Below are positions 1-7,323 of a DNA stretch of 64,000 nucleotides, in pieces (position 1 is the first letter of the stretch; each line of letters begins with the position of its first letter). The notes under the pieces were generated by a model. The model was not told where the DNA came from. It saw only the letters and a program-made list of their open reading frames with translations, and did no database searches. Origin of the DNA: Microbispora sp. ZYX-F-249 (lineage in GTDB: Bacteria; Actinomycetota; Actinomycetes; Streptosporangiales; Streptosporangiaceae); NCBI RefSeq assembly GCF_039649665.1, contig NZ_JBDJAW010000019.1:86868-150867 (forward strand), given 5' to 3'. The position numbers and the translations under genes are program-made.

Positions 1-179
1 GCGGGTGTGTCGGCCGTGCCGGCCGGGCGGGTGAGCATGTTCACGTATCCCTGCCGCGCCACGTCGTAGGAGTGGCCGCGCGCGCACCTGACCGACCCGT
101 CGGCAAGATGGATCGCCGTCCCGCAGGCCGGGCAGACGAGGTGGTCGATGACGTCGGCGAGCACCCGTCCATCATCCAC
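1..179 (-). CDS. RlmA-like 23S rRNA (guanine-N1) methyltransferase, N-terminal part
   Basis: This partial gene runs off the left edge of the window. Translation from a GTG at 179 gives about 59 residues. They contain a zinc ribbon (CPAC near residues 16-19, then CARGH near 34-38) followed by SYDVARQGYVNML, the hallmark opening of RlmA/TlrB-type enzymes. Known members methylate N1 of G745 or G748 in 23S rRNA using S-adenosylmethionine, and some confer tylosin-type macrolide resistance. The SAM-binding domain lies outside the window, so the exact target base cannot be decided. It is transcribed away from the zinc-ribbon gene at 282. No strong ribosome-binding site is visible, so the GTG is chosen from the family's usual short lead-in to the first Cys pair. 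Confidence 0.75.
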   Translation of the reverse strand, partial: MDDGRVLADVIDHLVCPACGTAIHLADGSVRCARGHSYDVARQGYVNMLTRPAGTADTP

Positions 180-281
180 CCCAAGCGGAGTGCGAACCGG
201 CGACAAGCCGGCTGCAGGAGTACGGCAAGCCGCCGGAGTTTCCATGGACACGCAAGGAGCTTTTCGAAGGGGGAGACCGAG

Positions 282-428
282 ATGACCCGCACCCGCCGCC
301 GCTGCCCGCGCTGCCGTACCGAGCTCGACGAGGGCCCGATCCTCTACCGCTGCGCCCACTGCGAGCGCGCCGTCTACGCCGCCGACCTCGACGACGACTA
401 CGCCCCCGTCGCGGCCGCCGCCCGCTGA
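282..428 (+). CDS. Small zinc-ribbon protein
   Basis: A 48-residue protein with two CxxC pairs (CPRC at residues 8-11 and CAHC at 24-27), the spacing of a rubredoxin-like zinc ribbon, followed by an acidic LDDDY tail. The ATG at 282 is preceded by GGGGGAGAC, a good Shine-Dalgarno sequence, whereas longer readings in the same frame start inside the divergent rRNA methyltransferase leader. The function is unknown. Such mini zinc ribbons usually bind nucleic acid or act as protein adaptors. It lies 27 bases upstream of the hydrolase at 456 and may be co-transcribed with it. Confidence 0.6.
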   Translation: MTRTRRRCPRCRTELDEGPILYRCAHCERAVYAADLDDDYAPVAAAAR

Positions 429-455
429 CCGACACCCGGCCTCTATGGTGGTGCG

Positions 456-1184
456 ATGCCGCATGAGCCGAGAATCGTGTCCGGTGTCGAGATCGTCCCG
501 CTCTGCGATGCCGTCGGCCCGATGAAGGAGCCGGTCCGCAAGCCGCTGCCCGAGATGTTTCCCGGCGCCACGTTCGCACCCGGCGAGGAATGGGTGCTGC
601 ACTTCCACTGCTACCTGCTGCGCGCGGCCGGCCGTACGGTCCTGGTGGACACCGGGATCGGTGGCGCGCACTCGCTCGCGACCTGGGCGCCGCTGCCCGG
701 ACGGATCGGCGCGGAACTGGCCGCCGTCGGGGCCGCTCCGGAGGACGTGGACGTGGTCGTGCTGACGCATCTGCACAGTGACCACGCGGGCGGCGCGGTC
801 GTGGACGGCGCTCCCGCCTTCCCCGGCGCCCGATATGTGCTGCAGCGATCGGAGGTCGAGTGGGCCTCCGCCCAGGTGCGCGAGCTGATCCTCGATCCCC
901 TGCGGGACCGGCTCGACGTCGTCGATGGCGACGCCGAAACCCTGCCCGGCGTCAGGGTGCTGCACACGCCCGGCCACACGCCGGGCCACCAGTGCGTCGA
1001 GGTGGGGGATGTGGTCATGAGCGGCGACGCCGTGCTCCACCCCGTCCAGCTCGCCGATCCCGCGATCCGCTACGTGTACGACGAGGACGCCGACCTCGCC
1101 GTACGGACGCGTGAGGACATCCTCGCCCGGGCCGCCGTCCTCGCCCCTTCCCACTTCCCCGACCCCTTCGTGTACCTGGAGTAA
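456..1184 (+). CDS. Metallo-beta-lactamase-fold hydrolase
   Basis: A 242-residue member of the MBL-fold superfamily, closest in pattern to the quorum-quenching lactonase/glyoxalase-II-like group. The di-zinc site is complete. HLHSDH is at residues 105-110, a His in TPGHTPGH near 174, an Asp in MSGDAVLH near 191 and a terminal His in APSHF near 233. There is no signal peptide, so it is cytoplasmic. Hydrolysis of a lactone or thioester is the expected chemistry, but the substrate cannot be read from the sequence. The length matches the family. Confidence 0.85.
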   Translation: MPHEPRIVSGVEIVPLCDAVGPMKEPVRKPLPEMFPGATFAPGEEWVLHFHCYLLRAAGRTVLVDTGIGGAHSLATWAPLPGRIGAELAAVGAAPEDVDVVVLTHLHSDHAGGAVVDGAPAFPGARYVLQRSEVEWASAQVRELILDPLRDRLDVVDGDAETLPGVRVLHTPGHTPGHQCVEVGDVVMSGDAVLHPVQLADPAIRYVYDEDADLAVRTREDILARAAVLAPSHFPDPFVYLE

Positions 1185-1239
1185 TCACCTGATCGCTCTT
1201 CGCTCATCTTCTTGTTTTGCTCTTGGCTCTGGGTGCACA

Positions 1240-1249
1240 ACGTACGTAC
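1240..1249. promoter_or_regulatory. Palindrome upstream of the toxin-antitoxin operon
   Basis: CGTACGTACG is a perfect 10-bp palindrome ending 9 bases before the antitoxin ATG at 1259. DUF1778 antitoxins have a ribbon-helix-helix N-terminus that represses its own promoter, so this is a reasonable operator candidate. CGTACG is common in GC-rich DNA, hence the low confidence. Confidence 0.35.
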
Positions 1250-1258
1250 GCGCTGGTC

Positions 1259-1534
1259 ATGGGTGGCAAGGAGGAGCGCGTCAACCTGCGCGTGGACGCG
1301 GAAACCAAGCGGCTGCTGGAGAATGCGAGCGAGGCGGCCGGGGACACCGTCTCCTCGTTCGTCCTTGGTGCGGCGACTGCAGCGGCCCGCGAGCTGCTGG
1401 CGGATCGAACGGTGTTCCACCTCGACGAAGAGCAGTGGCAGGCCTTCGACGCGGCCCTGTCCCGGGAGCCTCGGGACGTGCCGGGGCTCGCCGAACTTAT
1501 GAGAACTTCAACGGTTCTGGACGAAGGCCCGTGA
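1259..1534 (+). CDS. DUF1778 (TacA-type) antitoxin
   Basis: A 91-residue protein with an N-terminal ribbon-helix-helix segment (EERVNLRVDAETKRLLENAS, about residues 4-23). It is followed by SSFVLGAATAAARELL and the C-terminal ERTVFHLDEEQW-like block (here DRTVFHLDEEQWQAFDAAL, near 48-66) that wraps the partner toxin in TacA proteins. It represses its promoter and neutralises the acetyltransferase toxin encoded immediately downstream. The toxin start codon overlaps its stop by four bases (GTGA), a typical translationally coupled toxin-antitoxin arrangement. The ATG at 1259 is preferred because the family begins about four residues before the RVNLRV strand. Confidence 0.85.
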   Translation: MGGKEERVNLRVDAETKRLLENASEAAGDTVSSFVLGAATAAARELLADRTVFHLDEEQWQAFDAALSREPRDVPGLAELMRTSTVLDEGP

Positions 1535-2133
1535 AGCTGTCTCCGGTCGCCCCTGTCACGAGGGCCGACGATCTCGACGGCTTCGACTGCGGTTCTCCCG
1601 CCCAGAGCGAGTGGCTGACGCGTCATGCGCTGCAGGCGCACGCGAGCGGGGGGTGCCGCGTCTATGTCGTCCGCGACATGGGGTCCGGCAAGGTGGTGGG
1701 CTACTACTCGCTCACGGCCGGGACCGTCACTCCAGGCGAGGCTCCCGCGCGGCTGCTCAAGGGGGCCGGTCGTCATGCACAACCCGTGGTCATCCTGGCC
1801 CGGCTGGGTGTGGACAGAGCGGCACAGGGCATCGGGCTGGGACGGGCTCTCGTGGTGGACGCCCTCCGGAGGGTGGCGCGGGTGGCCGGCGAGATCGGTG
1901 TCCGAGCCATGCTCATCCATTGCGAGAGCGAGGCGGCGCGGGCCTTCCATCTGCGGCTCGCCGCGTTCGAGCAGAGCCCAAGCGACCCGCTGCACCTTCT
2001 GCTGCTGATGAAGGACCTGCGGCAGGTACTCGCCGGCGGCGCGTGGAATGACGTGATCGGTACGATCCCCGGCTTCACGGAAGCGGTGGACGTGGAGAGC
2101 AGCCGCGACAGCCGGCAGTCCAACGCCCTCTGA
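1531..2133 (+). CDS. GNAT acetyltransferase toxin, TacT family
   Basis: A 200-residue GNAT-fold protein. The acetyl-CoA pyrophosphate-binding motif is DRAAQGIGLG (residues 95-104), and the family end SDPLHLLLLMKDLR (151-164) is present. TacT toxins block translation by acetylating the amino group of charged tRNAs. The catalytic Tyr normally found in the 'ARAFY' block is His here (ARAFH, His140), which could inactivate the enzyme. About 36 residues beyond the usual end (GGAWNDV onward) are an unusual tail. The GTG start at 1531 is fixed by the GTGA overlap with the antitoxin. The active-site change makes it uncertain whether the module is functional. Confidence 0.8.
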   Translation: MKLSPVAPVTRADDLDGFDCGSPAQSEWLTRHALQAHASGGCRVYVVRDMGSGKVVGYYSLTAGTVTPGEAPARLLKGAGRHAQPVVILARLGVDRAAQGIGLGRALVVDALRRVARVAGEIGVRAMLIHCESEAARAFHLRLAAFEQSPSDPLHLLLLMKDLRQVLAGGAWNDVIGTIPGFTEAVDVESSRDSRQSNAL

Positions 2134-2149
2134 CGTAGGAGGGCTCCGC

Positions 2150-3394
2150 TCAGGCGGGGGCCGGGGCCGGGGCGGGCGTGGGGTGAACGACGGCGCGGCG
2201 GCGGGTACGGGTCCTGTACCGGACGACCTGTACGGCCCCGAGCAGCCAGATCGGATACTGCACGGCGAACGCCCAGCGGAAGTCGTGCTGCAGGTCCATG
2301 ACGACCCCGACGAGCGCGATCAGGGACATCGAGGCGGCGAAGCCGCCGCCGTTGACGATGCCGGTGGCGACGCCGATGCGCTCGGCCGGGTTGAACGTGC
2401 GGGCGTAGTCGAAGCCGATGACCGAGCCCGGCCCGTTCGTCGCGAGGGCCAGCATGAGCAGCCCGAGCGTCCACAGCGGGGCATGGCCGCCGGGCCAGAG
2501 CAGGACGAGCGTCCACGCGCCGGCCGTGACGCCGATGACCGTGAGCACCATCCACGAGCGGCGCAGCGGGAAGCGCCCGGCCAGATAGCCGAGCAGCGGC
2601 CCGCACGCCATCGCGAGCAGCGTCAGCGCGGTCAGCAGCACCCCGGCCGTACGCGGGGACAGGCCCTGTCCCTGCACGAGGAAGGGGTAGCCCCACAGCA
2701 TCGTGAAAGCCGCGGACGAGCACTGGGTGGCGGCGTGCGTCCACATCCCGAGGCGGGTGCCGGGCTCGGCCCACGCCGCCCGCACTGCCGATGCTTGTGG
2801 TGCGCGCTCGGGCCGCCGGTCGCGGAGCCCGGCGGCGACGACGGCCAGGGCCACCACCCCAAGGCCCGCCGCGCACAGGAAGGTCGGCGTCCAGCCGTAC
2901 GCGTGCAGGGAGCTGATCAGCGGCACGGCCGACACGACCGCGCCGAACTGGCCGATGATGCCGGTGAGCTGCACGAGCAGCGGGTTGCGGCGGGGCGGGA
3001 ACCAGACGCTGACGACCCGGATCACGCTGATGAACGTCATGGCGTCGCCGCAGCCGACCAGCACTCTCCCGGCGGCGGCCGGCACCAGACCGGTGGAGAC
3101 GGCGAACAGGAGCTGGCCGAGGGCCATGACCGCCGCGCCGGCGAGCAGCATGCGCTTGGACCCGAGGCGGTCGACCAGGACGCCGACGGGGATCTGCATG
3201 GCCGCGTAGACGAGCAGTTGCAGCATCGCGAGCGTGGACAGCGCCGCCGACCCGACCCCGAACCTCGTCGCCGCGTCGATCCCCGTCACACCGAGCGACT
3301 GCCGGTGGAAGACCGCGACCATGTACGCGAGCACACCGGCGGTCCAGTAGATCAGAGCTTTACGACTGTTTCCGCCCGTCTGCACCACGTGCAC
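2150..3394 (-). CDS. MFS transporter
   Basis: A 414-residue major facilitator with about 12 hydrophobic segments. The first is ALIYWTAGVLAYMVAVFHRQS, followed by the loop LVDRLGSKRM (residues 72-81), equivalent to the conserved MFS motif A between helices 2 and 3. It resembles the nitrate/organic-anion type of carrier (FHRQSLGV near the N-terminus), but the substrate cannot be read from the sequence. It ends in an Ala/Pro repeat tail (PTPAPAPAPA). It is convergent with the toxin gene, with 16 bases between stops. The ATG at 3394 gives a short cytoplasmic N-terminus before helix 1, as expected. Confidence 0.85.
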   Translation of the reverse strand: MHVVQTGGNSRKALIYWTAGVLAYMVAVFHRQSLGVTGIDAATRFGVGSAALSTLAMLQLLVYAAMQIPVGVLVDRLGSKRMLLAGAAVMALGQLLFAVSTGLVPAAAGRVLVGCGDAMTFISVIRVVSVWFPPRRNPLLVQLTGIIGQFGAVVSAVPLISSLHAYGWTPTFLCAAGLGVVALAVVAAGLRDRRPERAPQASAVRAAWAEPGTRLGMWTHAATQCSSAAFTMLWGYPFLVQGQGLSPRTAGVLLTALTLLAMACGPLLGYLAGRFPLRRSWMVLTVIGVTAGAWTLVLLWPGGHAPLWTLGLLMLALATNGPGSVIGFDYARTFNPAERIGVATGIVNGGGFAASMSLIALVGVVMDLQHDFRWAFAVQYPIWLLGAVQVVRYRTRTRRRAVVHPTPAPAPAPA

Positions 3395-3477
3395 ACATTT
3401 TACCGTTATGTACTTCTTACCCCTTGCGTGCCCCTATCTCAGGGAACAGCACGTGGCAGACGGAGCCGACCGGGCGG

Positions 3478-6400
3478 CTACCTCTTGCGCTTGGACGGGC
3501 GGCGTCCGCCCGGCTTGCCACCGCCGAAGAACGCCTTCACGCGCTCTCTGATGCTCTTCTGCTCCCCGGTGAGCCGGTTTGACGGCTCCTTGGCGAGCCA
3601 GGACAGGTTCTCGATGACGATCGCCTTCCTCCTAGGAGCCTCGTGGCGTGCGTTGTGGAGGGACACAAGCCTCCAGGCGAGCCAAGTAGTGATCGTGTGC
3701 TTCTTACCGAACGTCCGCTCGCTCGTGGTAAGGGCCGTCACGAGCAGAGAGTGCGCTCGCGCTTTCTCGCCATGTCCCGAAAGGGTGGTGGCGAGGCCGG
3801 CCATCGCCCTAAGCGTGTCGGGGTGGTGGTGGCCGAGGAGCCGGCGGCGGGCGTCGAGGACCTGTTCGTTGAGGGTGCGGGCCTGGTCGAGTTCACCTTG
3901 GTCGCGGAGGGTGGTGGCGAGGTTGGCCATCGAGGTGAGGGTGTCGGGGTGGTGGTGGCCGAGGAGTTGGCGGCGGGCGTCGAGGACGTGTTCGTTGAGG
4001 GTGCGGGCCTGGTCGAGTTCACCTTGGTCGCGGAGGGTGGCGGCGAGGTTGGCCATCGCGGTGAGAGTGTCGGGGTGGTGGTCGCCGAGGAGTTGGCGGC
4101 GGGCGTCGAGGACGTGCTCGGTGAGGTTGCGGGCCTGGTCGAGTTCACCTTGGTCGTGGAGGGTGGCGGCGAGGTTGGCCATCGCGGTGAGAGTGTCGGG
4201 GTGGTGGTCGCCGAGGAGTTGGCGGCGGGCGTCGAGGACCTGTTCGTCGAGGGTACGGGCCCGGCCCAGTTCGCCTTGTGCGTAGAAGGTGGCGGCGAGG
4301 CCGGACATGGCGTCGAGTGTGTGGAGGTGGTGGTCGCCGAGGAGTTGGCGGCGGGCGTCGAGGACCTGTTCGGTGAGGGTGCGGGCCTGGTCGAGTTCAC
4401 CTTGGTCGTGGAGGGTGGCGGCGAGGCCGGATATGGCGTCGAGTGTGTGAGGGTGGTGGTCGCCGAGGAGTTGGCGGCGGGCGTCGAGGACCTGTTCGTT
4501 GAGGGTGCGGGCCTGGTCGAGATGCCCTTGCCTGCGGAGGGTGGCGGCGAGGTTGGCCATCGCGGTGAGGGTGTCGGGGTGGTGGTCGCCGAGGAGTTGG
4601 CGGCGGGCGCCCAGCACCTGCTCTTCCAGAATTCGAGCCTCTTCGTACTGTCCGGCGTCGGACAGGAGGGTCGCCTGATAGGCGACGGCGGTGATGGTTT
4701 CGAGATCATCCCGCCCGAGCGTCACGGTGAACTCGTGGACAAGGCGATCCTGTAGCTGCTTGGCCTGTGTCAGGTGACCTTGGTGATAGAGCGCCTCGAC
4801 CAGGTCCCGGCCGACACGGAGAGTGTCGATGTCGTGAGGCCCGAGGGCGCGGGTCCGGGTCTCGTAGACCTCCTCCTGTGCCTTCCGGGCCGCTGCTAAA
4901 CGGCCCTGCGCCAACAAGAGCAGACCCTGGGTGTTGCGGCAGCGGAGATACTCGGGGTCGTCGTGCGGCATTCGTCCGGCCACGGCCAGGGCGTCCTCGA
5001 TCACGGACTGTGAGTGGTCCAGCCGCCCGCGCTGCAGCAAGTATCGGGCGACCCGTTCCAGCAGGCCGGCCGTCTCCTCCGGTGCGACGCCCAGCCGTAC
5101 GACATGCTGCGCGGCGGCGACGGCGTGGGCGAGCATCGTCTCGCAGTCGGGCCAGATCTTCGGATCACGGACGTCGTCGGGGAACGCCACGGCGATGGTG
5201 GCCAGCGCGAGCCCCGCCCAGCGCGGCTCCTCCGCGCCGAGGTCGGCCCGGGTGACCGCCTGCACGATGCGGTGAATGGACAGCAGACCGTCTTCGGTGT
5301 CGGCCAGCGAATACTTTCGCAGGGCCCGCGTCACGTCGAGACGGCGTAGGGGATCGGTCAGGGCCTCGGCGAGGTCGGCGGGCGTGTCCGGCACCGGGGT
5401 GAGCCGGGACAGCGGGATGGCCTCGGCCCCGAGAAACGCGGCGAGGCGGAGCAGGGCCACCGCCGCGACGGACTGGGACGCCAGGCGTTCGAAGGACACT
5501 CGCCAGGTCGAGGCGATCGTCGCCTCGTTGTCACCGGCGCGGCCCTGTCTGAACAGTTCCGGCGACTGCTGCTGCAACTGGCCGAGGTAGTCGGCCGCCG
5601 ACATGCCCTCGGCGATGACACCGGCCGCCTGGGCCAGCGCGAGAGGCAGGCCGCCCAGGGCCTCCGCCAGCTCTCGCGCCGTGTCGGCGTTGGTGACCCT
5701 GCCCTTCCGCTGCAGGTATTCCACTGCGGCGGCGGTCGGCAGGACCTCCAGGTGCCGCGCCTCCGCATGGCGCCAGTCCCGCAACCGGGAAGTGATCAGC
5801 ACGTGGCCCAGGAGCCGGTCGGGGAGAAGCGGGAGGATCTGCTCCGGGTCCTCGGCGTTGTCGAAGATCAGCAGCCAGTCGCGGCGGCGGTGAAGCATCT
5901 GACGGAGCGCAGGGACCGCCTGGTCGTCCTGGTCGAACGGCAGGCCCAGCTCCTTGGCGAGCTCCGCGTAGTCCCCGCGCAGGGTCGTCGGGTCCTCGGC
6001 CCGCACCCACCACACCACGTCGTACGCGCTGCCGTACCGATGGGCGTACTGGATGGCGAGCTGGGTCTTGCCCAGGCCGCCGAGCCCGGTGATCGCCTGG
6101 ATGGCGGAGGCCGGGCGGTTCGCGCGGAAGGCGCGGTACAGGTCCGTGAGCTCGTTGTCCCGCCCGACGAAATCCGGGTTCGGGCGTTGCCCGCGCAGCT
6201 GCCACGCCTCCGGGTCGGCGGCGGGGAACCGGACACGCTTTCCCGCTGCCTTGGGGAAGCCGCCGCTCGCCACGCGTTCGGCACGTTCGGCCACCCCGTT
6301 CAGCAGGCGCCGCCGGGCCTCGTCCTCGTCCACGTCGCGCAGGTCGATCGGCACGTACGCCGCCAGCAGCGGCGGTCTCTCGCACTCGGCCACGAGGACG

Positions 6401-6702
6401 GGGATGAGGGCCCGATCCTTGCCCTCCGCATCCTGCGACTGAGCGGCGGCCCGTACGGCCGCTTGGACGGCCTCGGCGGCGCCCGACAGCAGGCAGAGCG
6501 TGTGGCGGCTCCGGGCAAGGGCCTCGTCGAGCTTCGCGAGCAGGTTGTGCCCGGGCCTGAAGTCCCATGGCTTGAGGATCACGCCGTAGCCGGCGCCTTC
6601 CAGCTCTACGGCGATCCACTCCGCCCACTGCACGTCGTCGTCCGCGTGACAGATGAAGAAGTCCGCGGTGTGGTCGTCCCGCACGTGACCTCCGAGACTC
6701 AC
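3478..6702 (-). CDS. TIR-NB-ARC-TPR STAND NTPase
   Basis: A protein of about 1074 residues. It has an N-terminal TIR-like domain (about 13-135), a linker, an NB-ARC NTPase with P-loop GLGGLGKT (206-213), Walker B LLIFDNAED and the GLPLAL motif, degenerate TPRs, then seven near-identical 42-residue TPRs (about 684-977) and a basic tail. STAND proteins oligomerise when the repeat sensor meets its ligand, and related TIR-STAND proteins act in antiphage or developmental signalling. This TIR has lost the conserved Glu-Trp of its neighbour (Val83-Arg84 instead), so it may not be an NADase. The GTG at 6702 overlaps the stop of the upstream TIR gene (GTGA). An alternative GTG at 6684 follows GGAGGT. 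Confidence 0.85.
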   Translation of the reverse strand: MSLGGHVRDDHTADFFICHADDDVQWAEWIAVELEGAGYGVILKPWDFRPGHNLLAKLDEALARSRHTLCLLSGAAEAVQAAVRAAAQSQDAEGKDRALIPVLVAECERPPLLAAYVPIDLRDVDEDEARRRLLNGVAERAERVASGGFPKAAGKRVRFPAADPEAWQLRGQRPNPDFVGRDNELTDLYRAFRANRPASAIQAITGLGGLGKTQLAIQYAHRYGSAYDVVWWVRAEDPTTLRGDYAELAKELGLPFDQDDQAVPALRQMLHRRRDWLLIFDNAEDPEQILPLLPDRLLGHVLITSRLRDWRHAEARHLEVLPTAAAVEYLQRKGRVTNADTARELAEALGGLPLALAQAAGVIAEGMSAADYLGQLQQQSPELFRQGRAGDNEATIASTWRVSFERLASQSVAAVALLRLAAFLGAEAIPLSRLTPVPDTPADLAEALTDPLRRLDVTRALRKYSLADTEDGLLSIHRIVQAVTRADLGAEEPRWAGLALATIAVAFPDDVRDPKIWPDCETMLAHAVAAAQHVVRLGVAPEETAGLLERVARYLLQRGRLDHSQSVIEDALAVAGRMPHDDPEYLRCRNTQGLLLLAQGRLAAARKAQEEVYETRTRALGPHDIDTLRVGRDLVEALYHQGHLTQAKQLQDRLVHEFTVTLGRDDLETITAVAYQATLLSDAGQYEEARILEEQVLGARRQLLGDHHPDTLTAMANLAATLRRQGHLDQARTLNEQVLDARRQLLGDHHPHTLDAISGLAATLHDQGELDQARTLTEQVLDARRQLLGDHHLHTLDAMSGLAATFYAQGELGRARTLDEQVLDARRQLLGDHHPDTLTAMANLAATLHDQGELDQARNLTEHVLDARRQLLGDHHPDTLTAMANLAATLRDQGELDQARTLNEHVLDARRQLLGHHHPDTLTSMANLATTLRDQGELDQARTLNEQVLDARRRLLGHHHPDTLRAMAGLATTLSGHGEKARAHSLLVTALTTSERTFGKKHTITTWLAWRLVSLHNARHEAPRRKAIVIENLSWLAKEPSNRLTGEQKSIRERVKAFFGGGKPGGRRPSKRKR
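3772..4653 (-). repeat. Seven 126-bp tandem repeats encoding TPRs
   Basis: Seven head-to-tail copies of a 126-bp unit, each encoding a 42-residue kinesin-light-chain-like TPR with the core ARRQLLGDHHPDTLTAMANL. Copies differ at only a few residues (for example HDQ, RDQ or YAQ at the unit end). Such high DNA-level identity indicates recent expansion or gene conversion, and copy number may vary between strains. Confidence 0.9.
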
Positions 6703-7172
6703 CGGCGTGCGCCGCCCGGGAATCCGGGAACGCGCGGGGTCCGGGCGATCGAGGGGGAGACCCCGGACAGGAGCCGGTCCCGCGCCTCGGCCTCCTCGAC
6801 TTCCACCAGGTCGATGTAGACCAGCGGTCCGAGTAACGGGGCGACGTCGCATTCGGCCACCCGCACCGGTATGAATCCGCGTTCTTTGCCGAGCAGCGTC
6901 TGACGATAGGCCGCGGTCCATTCGGCCTGGGTGAACATGGAGCTCAGGTAATGGGGAGACAGCACGCCCAGAACATGGCGGCAGCCGGACAGCGCCTTGT
7001 CCATTTCCGCCATGAAGTTGTCCCCGGGCCGGAAGTCCCAGGCCTGGATGGTCGTGCGGTAGCCGGCATCCTCAAGGGTGCGTGCGATCCACTTCGCCCA
7101 GGTTTCGTCCTTGCCGTTATAGGTGACGAAGAAGTCCTTTTCCCTGTTTTCGGTCGGGCCGTTCTCCGTCAT
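6699..7172 (-). CDS. Stand-alone TIR-domain protein
   Basis: A 157-residue protein that is essentially a single TIR_2 domain: DFFVTYNG (13-20), WAKWIARTLEDAGY (25-38), QAWDFRPGDNF (43-53), LSPHYLSSMFTQAEW (71-85) and FIPVRV. The Glu84 in FTQAEW occupies the place of the conserved acidic residue that serves as catalytic Glu in many TIR NADases. The C-terminus SPSIARTPRVPGFPGGARR is unstructured. It is the first gene of a two-gene unit, and its stop overlaps the start of the TIR-NB-ARC-TPR gene. I infer that it supplies the effector activity, while the large partner senses and oligomerises. GGAGGCGTC precedes the ATG. Confidence 0.8.
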   Translation of the reverse strand: MTENGPTENREKDFFVTYNGKDETWAKWIARTLEDAGYRTTIQAWDFRPGDNFMAEMDKALSGCRHVLGVLSPHYLSSMFTQAEWTAAYRQTLLGKERGFIPVRVAECDVAPLLGPLVYIDLVEVEEAEARDRLLSGVSPSIARTPRVPGFPGGARR

Positions 7173-7276
7173 GACGCCTCCGTCGCTGCCCTGATGTCAA
7201 GCGCCCCCGTCGCCGGTAACTTACCGGGAATTTCGCGCGAGAACGGTCCACACGAAAGAGCGCGGTGAACAGCGAT

Positions 7277-7308
7277 GCGCCGGAACGGCAGGATCACCGT
7301 TCCGGCGC
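7277..7308 (-). terminator. Stem-loop terminator of the MMPL gene
   Basis: A perfect 12-bp stem (GCGCCGGAACGG at 7277-7288 and its complement at 7297-7308) with an 8-base loop. It starts 16 bases beyond the MMPL stop codon. There is no U-tract, as is usual for actinomycete terminators. Confidence 0.65.
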
Positions 7309-7323
7309 TTGCGGGCCGGAGTG

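Noticed and set aside
2183..4285. 700-residue plus-strand frame crossing MFS and TIR genes
   Set aside because: Spans two minus-strand genes, highly charged random composition, no domain.
3643..4755. Long plus-strand open frame over the TPR repeats with V-V-A-E-E-L-A-A-G-V repeats
   Set aside because: It is the antisense shadow of the tandem TPR array; the repeats follow from the real gene on the other strand and no ribosome-binding site or family match exists.
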